Below, one piece after another: positions 11,401 to 21,113 of a DNA stretch of 64,000 bases. The notes under the pieces were generated by a model. That model saw only the letters and a program-made list of their open reading frames with translations, made no database searches and was not told where the DNA came from. How positions within the stretch are numbered: position 1 is the first letter of the stretch; the number at the start of each line of letters is the position of its first letter. This DNA comes from Nymphaea colorata (taxonomy: Eukaryota > Streptophyta > Magnoliopsida > Nymphaeales > Nymphaeaceae), in contig NC_045141.1 of NCBI RefSeq assembly GCF_008831285.2, positions 11,272,106-11,336,105 of the forward strand. The letters are read 5' to 3'. A program made the position numbers and the translations under genes.

Positions 11401-14400
11401 TTCTTGCATAGCATGAATCCACTTGGGGTCACTCTGAGCCTCTGTAACAGTCCTGAGAATCACAGCCAAAGAGAGAGATGATACAAAACATTTGTAATCC
11501 GTACTCAGTCTAGAATATGACACAAAGTTACCATTAGGGTGTTGGGTACAAGACCTGACACTCTTTCTCAGGGCAATGGGAAGCTCCTCATTTTCAGATT
11601 TTGTCTGAACGGTTTCTGTTTGAATGTCTTCCTCAACAGTGGATTTTTGCTGGGACCTCCATCATGAAAAGAAGAATAGTCGAAGGAAACCTTCCAGTGA
11701 GAAGAAATCTACTGCGGATGCTACCAACTCTAGTAGAGGGAAAGCCTCTATCTCAGCTGAACAGATTTGTGAGCTTCGTGCTTATCTAAATCAGATTGAT
11801 GTTGGCCAGGCCGAAGTGTCAAATGATGTGAAGGTTAACCATGCTCTGGCCATTTCTAGTGAAAAAGGTAATTCTTGTATGGAAGAATGGATCGTTGACA
11901 GTGGTGCTACCCATCAATGACTGACAATCCTAAGTTTTTTCATGAGTATAAGCTATCTTCTGGAAAGGAACGTGTTTTTCTTGTCGATGGTTCATTTACC
12001 TCTATGGCAGGAAAAGAGTCTTTCTTTGTTAAAAAAATTTTTAGTGTATGGTGCCTTACCTGTTCCTCATCTTCCCTTGAATATGTTATCTGTCAGCAAG
12101 ATTACTAAGGAGTTGAACTGTGAACTCATATTCTTTGCAAATCGTTGTGTTTTGCAGGACTTGGTGACAGGGAAGAGGATTGGGATTGGTTTGGTGTCTA
12201 AAGGCTTATATCGACTTCCCATCTGTGTGGCCAATGCTCTTATGACAGCAGTTAGCAGGACCGAGACGAAGAGAGAATATTGTCTTCAGTTATTTTTGTA
12301 TTGGCATGAACAACTTGGACATCTCCCTTTTGGAGTTTTGAAACAGTTATTTCCTGAGTTATGTTCTAGTTTGGACATATCTATGATATCTTGTGATGTA
12401 TGTCAGTTTGCTAAACATGTTAGGGCTTCATACCCTGTTTCCAACAGTCGTGCTAATGAAGTTTTTTCCTTGATCCATTCTGATGTGTGGGGTCCTTCGG
12501 GCTTCGGGAATTCATACCCGTTGTGGTTTTCAGTATTTTATAACATTTATAGATGATTACTCACGGACTACCTTTGTTTACCTGTTGAAACATCGTAGTG
12601 AAGTGTCTCATGTCATAGAGACCTTCATTCTTCTTGTAGGGAACCAATATGGTGGTTCTGTTAAGACATTTCGGTTTGATAACGCTCATGAGTATGTGTG
12701 TCATGCTGTTGAGGATTTTCTTCGAAAAAAGAGGATTGTTTATGAGACATCTTATAGTTATACCCCTCCTCAAAATGGGGTCACTGAAAGGAAAAATTGT
12801 CAGTTGCTTAATGTCACCAGAGCCCTCTTGTTTCAAAGGAATCTTCCTAAACATTATTGGGGAGAGGCTGTTCTTACCAGTGCATACTTGATTAACCGCA
12901 TGTCTAGTCGTGTGTTGAATGGGCGGACTCTCCACTCTATGCTTCCAGGGGATCGTTAACCCTTTCACCTTCCCCCTCGTGTCTTTGGGTGTGTTTGCTT
13001 CATTCATGATCACAACCCTAATGTTAGAAAACTTGATCCAAGGTCAATCAAAGGAATATTTGTTGGGTATCCTCCTACTCAAAAAGGGTATAAATGTCTT
13101 GATCCTACCACTGGTTGTGTTTAGGTTACCAAGGATGTCACATTCTTGGAACATGTCTCTTATTTCGGCGAGAATCCTCTTCAGGGGGAGAAGTCTATAT
13201 CAGGGGAAGAGTATTCTCTGAGTCAAGAAATTCAGTTTACAGATTTCTTGGAGTACAAGCGGGAAGAGAGTCCACCGATTGTTGAGGTGCTTGAACATGA
13301 GAGGAATGAAGGGTGTTCCACTGGGACGGAAGAGAAGTGTAATCGCTTGTTTGGGCAGGTGTACTCTAGGTGAAGAGTTCGTACAGATAAGGTGACTGAT
13401 GGTGAGAATTCTACTCCTAATCCCAATCCTACTTCTTCCTTGGATGACCCAAGTCGTGCTCAGAAGAAACATGTTCAATAATATGTAGTCTGTCAGAATT
13501 AAGGATTTGACTCCTTATACCTTCAAAGTCATCATTCAACCCTACTAAAAATAGGAATACCATATTCTCCCATTCTTTGGCTAAATAACGCACTTGATCT
13601 TGAGGACAATTCCAAGTGTCCTCAGAGTAGTAGTCAAGTTCTATCCACTTAGATTTCAAGGCAGCATAGAAATCTACTACAGAGTGTTCACCTTGCCGAA
13701 GAGAATAGGCATCTTTCATCAACTAATACACCCGAACAACTTTCTTCTTTTGGCCATCATCTGCTCAAGTACAACCCACATATCCCTCGCAGTCCTCTTG
13801 CGAAGAATAAGAGGTTGAATCTCGGGGGACACAGAGTTGACAATCCAAGTCTTAACTTGGTTGCAGTGAGTGCACTTGCGAGGAGGTTGGGCAGCTCCTA
13901 CAGGACCACGGCTAAGGGCAGACCTCTCATTATACGAGATGTGATCCCCCTTTTTTCTAGTAATAACAAGGCGTCGTTGCTCTTCAGCCTCTACACGAGA
14001 GTAAACCTCTTCAATAGTAGGTAGTCTGTCAGAATTAAGGATTTGATTTTGACTCCTTATACCTTCAAAGTCATCATTCAACCCTGCTAAAAATAGAAAT
14101 ACCCTATTCTCCCATTCTTTGGCTAAATAACGCACTTGATCTTGAGGATAATCCCAAGTGTCATCAAGTAGTAGTCAAGTTCTATCCACTTAGATTTCAA
14201 GGCAGCATAAAAATCTGCCACAGAGTGTTCACCTTGCCGAAGAGAATAGGCATCCTTCATCAACTGATACACCCGAACAACTTTCTTCTTTTGGCCATAC
14301 ATCTGCTCAAGTATAACCCACATATCCCTCGCAGTCCTCTTGCGAAGAATAAGAGATTGAATCTCGGGGGACATAGAGTTGACAATCCAAGTCTTAACTT

Positions 14401-17400
14401 GGTTGCAGTGAATGCACTTACGAGGAGGTCGGGCAGCTCCTACAGGACCATGGCTAACGGCAGACCTCTCATTACACGAGATGTGATCCCCCTTTTTTTC
14501 AGTAATAACAAGGTGTCGTTGCTCTTCAGCCTCTACACGAGAGTAAACCTCTTCAATACTAGGTAGTCTGTCAGAATTAAGGATTTGAATCCTTATACCT
14601 TCAAAGTCATCATTCAACCCTGCTAAAAATAGGAATACCCTATTCCCATTCTTTGGCTAAATAACACACTTGATCTTGAGGACAATCCCAAGTGTCATCA
14701 GAGTAGTAGTCAAGTTCCTCCCACTTAGATTTCAAGGCAGCATAGAAATTGCTACAGAGTGTTCACCTTGTCGAAGAGAATAGACATCCTTCATCAACTG
14801 ATACACCCGAACAACTTTCTTCTTTTGGCCATACATCTGCTCAAGTATAACCCACATATCCCTCGCAGTCCTCTTGCGAAGGATAAGAGGTTCAATCTCG
14901 GGGGATACAGAGTTGACAATCCCAGTCTTAACTTGGTTGTCCTCAAAAAAACATGTGTCCCAAGCAACATTAGTTTCAGTGGGTTCAACTTTCCTTCCGT
15001 TAACATACGCAATTCAGCCCCGACCAGCAATCCCCTTTGTGATTGTTGCAGACCATTGAAGGTAATTTTCCTTGGTGAGGCGAATTGTAGTGACTTGAAT
15101 TGGAATATTCTTAGTTTTAGATGCCTCAGCATCAGCCTGGTACGTATTGACTATAGAAGAAGAAGAATCTGCCATGATCAGATTCAATACTGCAACAAGC
15201 GGCAAGGCGGCGGCGAGTGAATGGCTGATGTAGTCGCACAAGCAAGGACAGGAAGAAGAATCGGCAGACTGAGCAAGGAGCACGGTGGAGCAGGGAGCAC
15301 GACGGAGCAAGGGGGGGATAGCCGAGGCTCAGGCATCGGTGCCGTGCTCAAGGGACGACGGCAGCAGACAGACAGATAGAGCTCAGGAGACGGCAAATGG
15401 GAGGCGATCAACTGACACTAGCGACGGTAGAAGTATAGCGATAGGCCCCATGCACGACAGGAGAAGGCAGCATGATAGGGGCGCCAGAACTCCACGGCAG
15501 CAACTCAACCGTTGAACAAGGAGCGCAGAACCAATGGCGACCCTTGGGCGATGCGCATAGCAGTGGACTCCGTCGGGCAAACTTCGCCGGAACTCAGGGC
15601 AACGACACCAGAAGACCATGGAGGCGAGCAGTGGGAACAGTGGAGAGCGTCGGGCAAGGGTGGCTTCGAGCGAGAAGTGGGAAGCAGTGGAGAGCGTCGG
15701 TCGTCGGGCGAGGGTGGCTTCAAGCGAGCAGTGGGAAGCCAGAAGATCACAGAGAGTGGAGTCGGGCGATGCATGCAGTGGGACGCCGAAACTTCAAGGC
15801 GGCGGCAGAAACCAGGCAATAGGGAATCGTTCACCCAAACACTGTCGAGGGATTTTCGGTCCAAACTGAATAGTAATTGCAGAACCAACCGGCTCTGATA
15901 CCATGTAGAATCAAAAACAAGAAAGGAACACGATGTAACATGGAATACCCCTCAACAAGAGGGAAAAAACTACGAATGAGGAGGACTGATGCCCACTAGC
16001 AACCAAATTCTCTCTCTCTCTCTCTTAGAATATCATTCACAAACCGAAAATTAGGGTTTACACAGGTTAAGTAGGGCCATAACAGTACCACACTGGATCG
16101 GGTCCCGATCCAGACCCGGATAGGTGACCCAAATACAACATATGTCAACAAGTAACAACTGAATGAGAAACAGAACTTGAATCCAATTATGAAAGTGGAA
16201 TGAGCTGGTAAGGGAAAAAAAAAACTATCCTATCCTTTATAGAGCGAAAAATATAAGTTTGTAATGCTACTATCGAGTATCAAGATATGGAAACCCAAAA
16301 AACTTTATAATCTTATACTCTAAAATGTAAAACTGAACAACATAAAATGTGACTTTTGTTTGGGCTGCTATGTGAATACTTTGTTAAGCCTGCCACACCT
16401 GTCATACCCAGTCGCAACAACAATATACTAGCTACCTCACAATTGGCTACTTAAACATTAAAGCTTTGGGCTGAAAGGTGTCTACTGTTTACTAAACCTT
16501 TTCATTGGGCAAAATGGGGACAGCTATAATTTATGCTGCATTCAAATTGGGCTCAAGTATTTGACCAATAGTCTGTAAGTTGTATTTCACATTTTTATAA
16601 TTTAATTATTAATATATAATTGCTATAGAAACCTTTGGAAACACTTAACGTATTTACCTACTGCATACATGTTTTCAACTTTTTATATACACATACACCA
16701 CTACAAATAACATCCATATAATTATAACTACTGTTTGTAACTAGGGATGTTACCAGGGCTTGAGTCAGCATTCTTCTAACTTAAACACCACTAATCAGCT
16801 ACATATGGTAGCAGCCTTGCAGGACCCAGATGTAGTCAAGCAATTAATAGATATTCCTTAAAATATCAGGTGATTCTTTCTGGTAACAAATACCAAAAAA
16901 AACTGTTGGCACATGTATAATGGTAAAACCTCAAATACATCCAAGCATACATATTTATTACGAAAGTGACTATAGTATACACCACATATACAAAGTAGTT
17001 CTCCATTTCTCCACTTTTGAAACCAAAAATTAAAAAAAAAAAAAAAAAAAAAAAAAGCCTTCAGTTCTGCTTGTGTTGTTCACCTAAAGAGTCAACAGAG
17101 GAGAATAGAGGAAAGGCTTGTGAAGGTCGCCCTTTAGATAATTAAGAAGCTTGATTCCATGTTAACAAACTAGACCATGATCACAAACAAAGGATGAAAG
17201 TTTCCCTGTCAATACTAAATTGTCAGAATGTACCCTGGTTACACAATAGCAACTAAGATACACACCTGACAAATACGTATATTGACTTTGTTATGCCGCA
17301 ACGAACGAGCAAATTCATTTTCCTGCAAAAAATGGTCTTAAGGCTCTGTCCTTGATCATGCGCTCAATATTCCAATAGATAAAAAATGTGTCATAAGGAG

Positions 17401-18989
17401 ATGTGCATTCCATACCTCCAGATGTGAGGGAGAGAGAACTCCTTCTAACTTCTGCAAATCTCTCAGGTGCATTAACTCATGGTCTTCTCGGAAACTATTG
17501 AAGAAATTACGAGCTGTAAAGATGATACCAAATAAATAACAATTTTGATCTATTTTCACTAATAAAATTTCCTTTGTATTTGTCTCTATTTCATGGAAGA
17601 CAAAAATGAAAATGAGCATTTCAGTTGGTAAACAAGCTAAACACAATTTAGGAATCAAAACATGATATAACTTAGACCTTTCCCTTTCAAGTCCTTCCAA
17701 GAAACCAGTTTTGGAAAAAATCACTAGAATTTTCTTGGGAAAAACAGCAACTCACCTTCTTGACTATACCCTTTTGCAACAAGATCCATGTAACAATGGA
17801 TAAATACAGGATAGAGCACACGCAGCAATTCATGCTGCAAAATAAACGACAATGTCAATTAAAATTCATATGAATTATACCAAATTCGAAAAACTATATG
17901 AGAGTCAAAATAGGCATTCAGAAGAAAACAAAAGGATAGCCATGTTAGTTTGCATTTGCTCTTGTGAACTAGATTCAACACAGGCATCTACGACAGGAAG
18001 CAAGAGACAACTTAACAATTACCAACCTCGTGCTCATCAGACAATCATCTATGAGAAAATTTTTCCTAAACCAGAAGTTTGAAAAAAAAACAACGGTTTG
18101 CATTAGTTCTTTTGGTTTTCAAGATTAGGAAAAATAGCACACAAAAGGTACAAAAAAGAGAAACTGTTGCACAACGTAGCAAAATCATAAAATCACAGCA
18201 AAGAACAATCTCATATTGCCCATTAGGAATGGCATTCTGCACTCACTAGTTCCATCTGTTCATATGATCTCGATATGTTTCTCATCCTATGGTAGTGTCC
18301 ATCTTGTTGGCCTTTGATACGTTCCAGATAAAGGTTCTTTCTCTCAACTTTCTCTCAACTTTCAAAAAGAGAAACAATTGAAGGTAAATGACGACTTTTT
18401 TCAAGAAATATGGGAATTGGGAACCAAGCTCCACTTGCAGCATTTGCAAAGCAAAACAAAAGAGTTCAATCCGAGTTTAATCTTATAATTTTGAAAATCA
18501 TGCAAGCGCATGATGACCACAGAATTTCTACAGGAAACATCAGAATCTATAGGTCCAGGTAAAACCTTGTACAAGTCCAACGAATTGTAAGTCCACGACC
18601 TCAGCGTGCTGTATCCCTCGCGATATCGAGCTGGGACACTCTCTACCCTGAAAGAGTAAAGAACAAAGAACGTGCAAAACGCTGAGAAAGAGACAACAGA
18701 GCAAGTGGTTGGTCCGACCGAAGAATCTGGAATCCAGAACTCTCGCAAGGAAGCAGAAGAAGAGCAAGTGGCTAGATCACTAAACCGAAATAAATTGAAG
18801 CAATAAAATGTTGAGTGATTCAGCGGGGGCTTACTCGGAGAAGGAGAGTATCTGCTTAGCGATGTCAGGATCGGTCTTGGTTGTGGAAAGGTTCTTGCTC
18901 TGCTCCTCCTGTAACGCAAGCTCCGTCTGGCGGAATCCCTTCCTCTTAAGGTACGCAATCACCGCCTTCTCGATCTCTTCCTCCTCCAT
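2356..18989 (-). CDS. TAF5: TAF5, TFIID subunit 5: 5' half of the gene, eight exons (WD40 part off the left edge)
   Basis: TAF5 is a scaffold subunit of the general transcription factor TFIID in the nucleus (and of SAGA in some lineages). Eight exons give one continuous frame of 258 codons: 18835-18989, 18566-18647, 17756-17834, 17416-17513, 17266-17322, 8911-8998, 8666-8775 and 2356-2460. Every junction has GT..AG ends and the phases match. Residues about 5-37 form a LisH motif. Residues about 60-190 are the NTD2 domain, recognised by RSWTYNSLDLYK, HELLRVLYPVF, FFNSFREDHELMHLRDLQKL and YSYDLLLQYLQKSESM. An acidic, Lys/Glu-rich linker follows in exon 8. The six or seven WD40 repeats expected next are not in the window. 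Introns 5 (8.27 kb) and 7 (6.2 kb) are enlarged by copia elements. The start is the ATG just after a CT run. Family assignment is from remembered conserved motifs and no search was run. Confidence 0.93.
2461..4240. other. TAF5 intron 7, exon-8 proximal part
   Basis: AT-rich sequence with no recognisable coding motif. Short open frames on either strand carry no family signature. Confidence 0.4.
4250..5665 (+). pseudogene. Decayed Ty1/copia element in TAF5 intron 7
   Basis: Several copia landmarks occur in order but with many stops and shifts. A gag stretch of UBN2 type lies at about 4262-4480 (remnants of KVWKTLSNLGPKYHVL). A broken CCHC knuckle is near 4690-4735. The integrase C-terminal pattern LWSEALSSAMNVTNRLP lies at about 4850-4905. 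The RT entry (EAMNEEMKAFYESQTW, SSKLVFKTKYNL) lies at about 5310-5440. PLGYVEGDPKQYVYKLKRAL lies at about 5597-5656. The interval between RT blocks is shortened by deletion. No LTRs were found. It is antisense to TAF5 and much older than the other two copia copies. Confidence 0.75.
5690..6480. repeat. Unclassified transposon-like sequence with iterated GCAACG/TTGC motifs
   Basis: It includes a TA/GA microsatellite (about 5927-5972) followed by repeated short motifs of the type TTGCAACGGC, TTAGCGACGA, TTTAGCAACGAT on alternating strands (6040-6340). Such iterated subterminal motifs are common in CACTA or Mutator-type non-autonomous elements. No ends could be fixed. Confidence 0.3.
6481..8665. 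other. TAF5 intron 7, exon-7 proximal part
   Basis: No coding signal. A CATA/CA-rich microsatellite lies at about 8160-8260, and the short open frames over it are artefacts of the repeat. A GC-richer stretch at 7055-7240 repeats the phrase GAGCAAGTCTC several times. Confidence 0.4.
8666..8775 (-). CDS. TAF5: TAF5 exon 7
   Basis: The acceptor TTTGTCAG precedes 8775 and the donor GGG|GTGAGT follows 8666. The 110 bp encode VSPGQPGSFTDDADVV then SLMGSSNDIAKQVNQKEVHWG, matching the plant TAF5 pattern SPGQP...NQKE.HWG. Confidence 0.93.
8911..8998 (-). CDS. TAF5: TAF5 exon 6
   Basis: The acceptor CCTGCAG precedes 8998 and the donor GAG|GTACTT follows 8911. The 88 bp encode YSYDLLLQYLQKSESM and IMLGIINERINFR, the end of NTD2, in phase with exon 5 across the large intron. 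Confidence 0.93.
8999..9680. other. TAF5 intron 5, part between exon 6 and the copia element
   Basis: Non-coding. Contains a GT microsatellite (about 9436-9470). No other feature was recognised. Confidence 0.5.
9681..9685. other. Target-site duplication AGTAA, left copy
   Basis: AGTAA lies directly outside the left LTR. The identical AGTAA follows the right LTR at 16151-16155. Five bases is the normal duplication made by copia integrase, so 9686-16150 inserted as one unit. Confidence 0.88.
9686..9924 (-). repeat. 3' LTR of copia element 2
   Basis: 239 bp with TG..CA ends on both strands, bordered inward by the complement of a polypurine tract and outward by AGTAA. It is homologous over its full length to 15904-16150. 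Confidence 0.92.
9919..11640 (-). pseudogene. Copia RT and RNase H of element 2, interrupted
   Basis: The segment is collinear with the RT/RNase H region of element 1. It starts near the motif LPIALRKSVRSCTQHP (about 11530-11585) and ends with the same FEGEC tail. The YVDD box is present at about 10880-10895. RNase H blocks (SSADAEYR, MYCDNKSTINLANN, KHVEIDRHFIRE) are readable. At least one frameshift lies directly after the YVDD box (about 10865), and stops lie near 11000 and 11245, so no full protein can be made. The upstream limit is the inversion breakpoint at 11640/11641. Confidence 0.88.
9925..9933 (-). other. Polypurine tract of copia element 2
   Basis: On the minus strand a GAGGGGGAG run ends directly at the 3' LTR, as in element 1. 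Confidence 0.75.
11641..13469 (+). pseudogene. Inverted internal block of element 2: gag end, protease and integrase
   Basis: This block reads on the plus strand while its flanks read on the minus strand. In order it encodes the last half of a CCHC knuckle (CWDLHHEK), a protease active-site region (WIVDSGATH, about 11888-11914), the GAG-pre-integrase zinc-binding domain (the WHEQLGH..., CDVCQFAKH pattern at about 12300-12420), the integrase core (DDYSRTTFVYLL and SYTPPQNGVTERKN at about 12553-12800), and a C-terminal region ending in a motif (SLDDPS) that matches the part of element 1 just before RT. The natural partner of its right end is therefore the minus-strand sequence at 11640. A stop follows the protease motif and several frameshifts are present. 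Confidence 0.88.
13470..15175 (-). pseudogene. Copia gag of element 2 with tandemly multiplied middle
   Basis: The minus-strand start is the ATG at 15175, giving MADSSSSIVNTYQ and then LTKENYLQWSATI, typical of the copia gag (UBN2 / Retrotran_gag_2) N-terminus. After residue about 80 the middle domain (ILRKRTARDMWVILEQM, MKDAYSLRQGEHSVADFY, FLAGLNDDFEGIR, LPSIEEVYSRVEAEEQR) is repeated. Copies 1 and 2 in reading order are followed by the first half of a CCHC knuckle (KCIHCNQ or KCTHCNQ). The last copy stops at the inversion breakpoint. Small indels put the copies in different frames, so a giant gag protein is not expected. Confidence 0.85.
13485..14939 (-). repeat. Tandem repeat of about 540 bp within gag, two full copies and one partial
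   Basis: The phrase GTAGTCTGTCAG starts at 13485, 14021 and 14563, giving units of 536 and 542 bp. The third copy matches until about 14939. At that edge the phrase ACTTGGTTG is shared by the unit end and the upstream unique gag, a short microhomology that marks where the duplication closed. Copies differ at a few percent of positions and by small indels. Confidence 0.88.
15176..15891 (-). other. GC-rich 5' leader of copia element 2
   Basis: About 715 bp separate the PBS from the gag ATG. The stretch is clearly richer in G and C than the rest of the element and contains a short internal duplication (phrase AGTGGAGAGCGTCGG at about 15639 and 15686). Open frames occur on both strands but none shows a known domain. 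It may be ordinary leader or captured host sequence. The matching part of element 1 is outside the window, so this could not be compared. Confidence 0.55.
15892..15903 (-). other. Primer-binding site of copia element 2 (initiator Met-tRNA type)
   Basis: On the minus strand TGGTATCAGAGC begins directly next to the 5' LTR. This is the standard plant copia PBS, complementary to the 3' end of initiator methionine tRNA. Confidence 0.9.
15904..16150 (-). repeat. 5' LTR of copia element 2
   Basis: 247 bp with TG..CA ends. It contains a longer CT run than the 3' LTR. Directly flanked by AGTAA outside and by the PBS inside. Confidence 0.92.
16151..16155. other. Target-site duplication AGTAA, right copy
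   Basis: Matches 9681-9685 exactly. Confidence 0.88.
16156..17265. other. TAF5 intron 5, exon-5 proximal part
   Basis: AT-rich, non-coding, with a run of about 24 A at 17033-17056. Nothing else recognised. Confidence 0.5.
17266..17322 (-). CDS. TAF5: TAF5 exon 5
   Basis: The acceptor TTTGCAG and donor CAG|GTGTGT bound 57 bp (19 codons) encoding ENEFARSLRHNKVNIRICQ. The next exon is 8.27 kb away because a copia element lies in the following intron. Confidence 0.92.
17416..17513 (-). CDS. TAF5: TAF5 exon 4
   Basis: The acceptor TTTACAG and donor GAG|GTATGG bound 98 bp. They encode ARNFFNSFREDHELM, HLRDLQKLEGVLSPSHLE, the central NTD2 segment. The exon ends on a codon boundary. Confidence 0.93.
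17756..17834 (-). CDS. TAF5: TAF5 exon 3
   Basis: The acceptor TTTTGCAG precedes 17834 and the donor G|GTGAGT follows. The 79 bp encode HELLRVLYPVFIHCYMDLV and AKGYSQE, NTD2 core helices that are highly conserved in plant TAF5. Confidence 0.93.
18566..18647 (-). CDS. TAF5: TAF5 exon 2
   Basis: The acceptor CTTTCAG precedes 18647 and the donor AAG|GTTTTA follows 18566. The 82 bp complete the split Glu codon and encode VESVPARYREGY then STLRSWTYNSLDLYK, the opening of the NTD2 domain. Confidence 0.93.
18835..18989 (-). CDS. TAF5: TAF5 exon 1 (start codon, LisH motif)
   Basis: ATG at 18989-18987. The 155 bp encode an acidic start (MEEEEIEKAV), then the LisH helix pattern AYLKRKGFRQTELALQEEQ, ending at ILSFSE. 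The donor is GA|GTAAGC at 18834-18829, phase 2. LisH motifs mediate dimerisation. No in-frame ATG upstream gives a better start. Confidence 0.93.
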
Positions 18990-18990
18990 T

Positions 18991-19025
<35 letters not shown>

Positions 19026-19300
19026 ACTCGCACTCTTCTTAGGGCTTCCCTCTGTGCTTTGTCTGGTTCGCCTATCTGTGGAACGACAGACCGCAGAAAA
19101 GAAGAGCAGAAGAAGGAAGAAGGAGAGCCTTCCCTTGGGTCCGGCGACACAATGGCGAAGTAGAAGTCCCCGTAGAACGACCTTTTGGAAAGCGGGAGAA
19201 CGAGAGAGGGAGAGAGAGGAGGCACAGGGGCTTCCCAACTGAACGAGTCAGTCTACTATTCAATTGACTAAACTGCAAGGTGATTAACTTGGATCCTAAC
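18990..19300 (-). promoter_or_regulatory. TAF5 5' UTR and proximal promoter region
   Basis: A CT/GA run (about 18991-19024) lies directly before the TAF5 ATG, as in many plant 5' leaders, followed by about 230 bp of GC-richer sequence. No clear TATA box was seen, which fits a housekeeping gene. The exact start of transcription cannot be read from the sequence. Confidence 0.4.
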
Positions 19301-21072
19301 GGTTCTGATTCAGATCCCATATATATGAAGAGTCAGATTTGGATCGGATTCGGATAGATACTCTAATCCCTCCCCTCATTAGATGTTTCTTGGCGGTTTA
19401 TTCTTTGCTTCTTCTAGAGATTACTTGGAGAACACAATGACAGGGCCCCGTTGTTGCTGCTAGCTAAAACTTCACACTATAAGAGGTAAAACTTCACACT
19501 ATAAGAGGTGCTACGTGGATGATTTATTCTTTTGCACCCTCAAACTCAGGGACATTTGAATTCTTCAGATTTTGAATTTGTGATTATCTTAAATGTTAGA
19601 ATTGTTGGTTTTAGAATTTTCAAATCCTTATTTTATAATATGAATCCTTAAATCCTTTGTTTGAAAGATGTATGGAATACACTATAAATTTGCAAGTATT
19701 GCATATTGAAAATTATCGATCTCTAGTGAAGCGTCTCTTCCTCCCTTGGACTTAAAATCCATATATTTGAAGCACGAGGGATCTCGAATCCATGGTTTTT
19801 TAAACCATAATTTTCTAGAATTATAAATTTAAGGTGGGCCTCACGTTAAATCATAACGTCAAATTTTGGATTGATCAGAGTAAGCAAATGCCTTTCCATA
19901 ATTGAATAATAAGACAATATGAATTTCTTTTTTTTTTTGTTACATTTGGGATAATGACTAAACCAACGAGGGAAGAGACCAGCATAAGAAAAAAAAAATA
20001 TCTAGGTAACTCTTCTTCAATATTGTACCCACAATTCCTACCAGCTAACCATAAACTTGAAACTATGATGAATGCTACAATATATCACCATCACCATCAC
20101 CATAGAACCATAATTACTTCTATAAGTAATGGCATTGCACTAGTCATCCAACCCTTTATCTGCCTATGGTACAAGGCTTACTTTTGGTATCTCATAGTGC
20201 CGATGTACAGTGCTTCAACTTACATATCAATGACCCTGTTTTGCAACACAGACATTTGATGCCCCGAATATTCAAAATAGAGACTGGTTGCCTACTAATC
20301 CCCACCCCCAAGTTGTTGCGCCAACTCCCTTAGGGATTACCAGTTATGACTTTCAACACCATCATCATACACAATATAACAGTTGGCAACATGGAGAATT
20401 TGAAAGTTAAAATTTGAAAATGTAGTATTCTTGATACTCCTAATGATATAACATCAAGAGACTTTTAATAGTTGATGATTATGAGGCAATATGAGTTACC
20501 ATTTACCTGATTTTTTTGTGGGATTGATTGTGAAGTGCGGCATTTATAAAGAATATTTATGAATTCGTACAGACAAAGGAAATCACCAAAGAAGTAAAAA
20601 GTTAATCTCTTTATTGCAAAATACAACAATTGTACAAAAGCTTAATAGTAGGGAAGTTTCTTACAATCCTCTAAATCTCATTCTTAACTAACAATGTTCC
20701 CATTAAGTAAACTAGTGACTCACTAAAACCACCAGGACCCTTCATAAGTCACACAACTTTAACATTAACCATAGTGATTCAAGTTCTTAGCTGGCAACCT
20801 CAAACCTTTATCTCCATATTTATAACTTCTTCTTTAAATTTTTCCACCTATTTATGCTATCAAAAACGGAAAATGTGTCTTTAGCAATTTCAAGAACTAT
20901 TACTAGGAAAATGAAAAACCATTCATATAAGTTTTTAGCAATTGTTTCAACCCATTGGTAAAAGTAATGAAAACTGTGTCTAATACTATTGTGCATAAAA
21001 ACTTTTAAGCACTATTTTTAGTACTTGTCCACATACATACATGCGTGCACACACATGTGTGTGTGTATGTAT

Positions 21073-21113
<41 letters not shown>

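Larger units (their letters stand above)
9686..16150 (-). mobile_element. Complete but rearranged Ty1/copia retrotransposon (element 2) in TAF5 intron 5
   Basis: Read on the minus strand the order is 5' LTR (15904-16150), PBS, long leader, gag start at 15175, tandemly multiplied gag middle, a protease-integrase block in the wrong orientation (11641-13469), RT and RNase H (ending 9919), polypurine tract, 3' LTR (9686-9924). The 5-bp flanking repeat AGTAA is perfect. By eye the two LTRs differ at about 17 positions plus small indels over about 240 bp, roughly 7 percent, so the insertion is not recent. Frameshifts and stops interrupt the coding parts. The element lies in the same transcriptional direction as TAF5, so its LTRs could offer poly(A) or splice signals inside the intron. 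That effect is inferred. Confidence 0.92.

Noticed and set aside
13594-15220. Plus-strand frames such as 14225-14566 and 14759-15220
   Set aside because: Antisense to the repeated copia gag. They repeat only because the gag repeats.
15285-15898. Plus-strand frames up to 128 codons in the copia leader
   Set aside because: GC-rich, repetitive, no domain, and antisense to the element.
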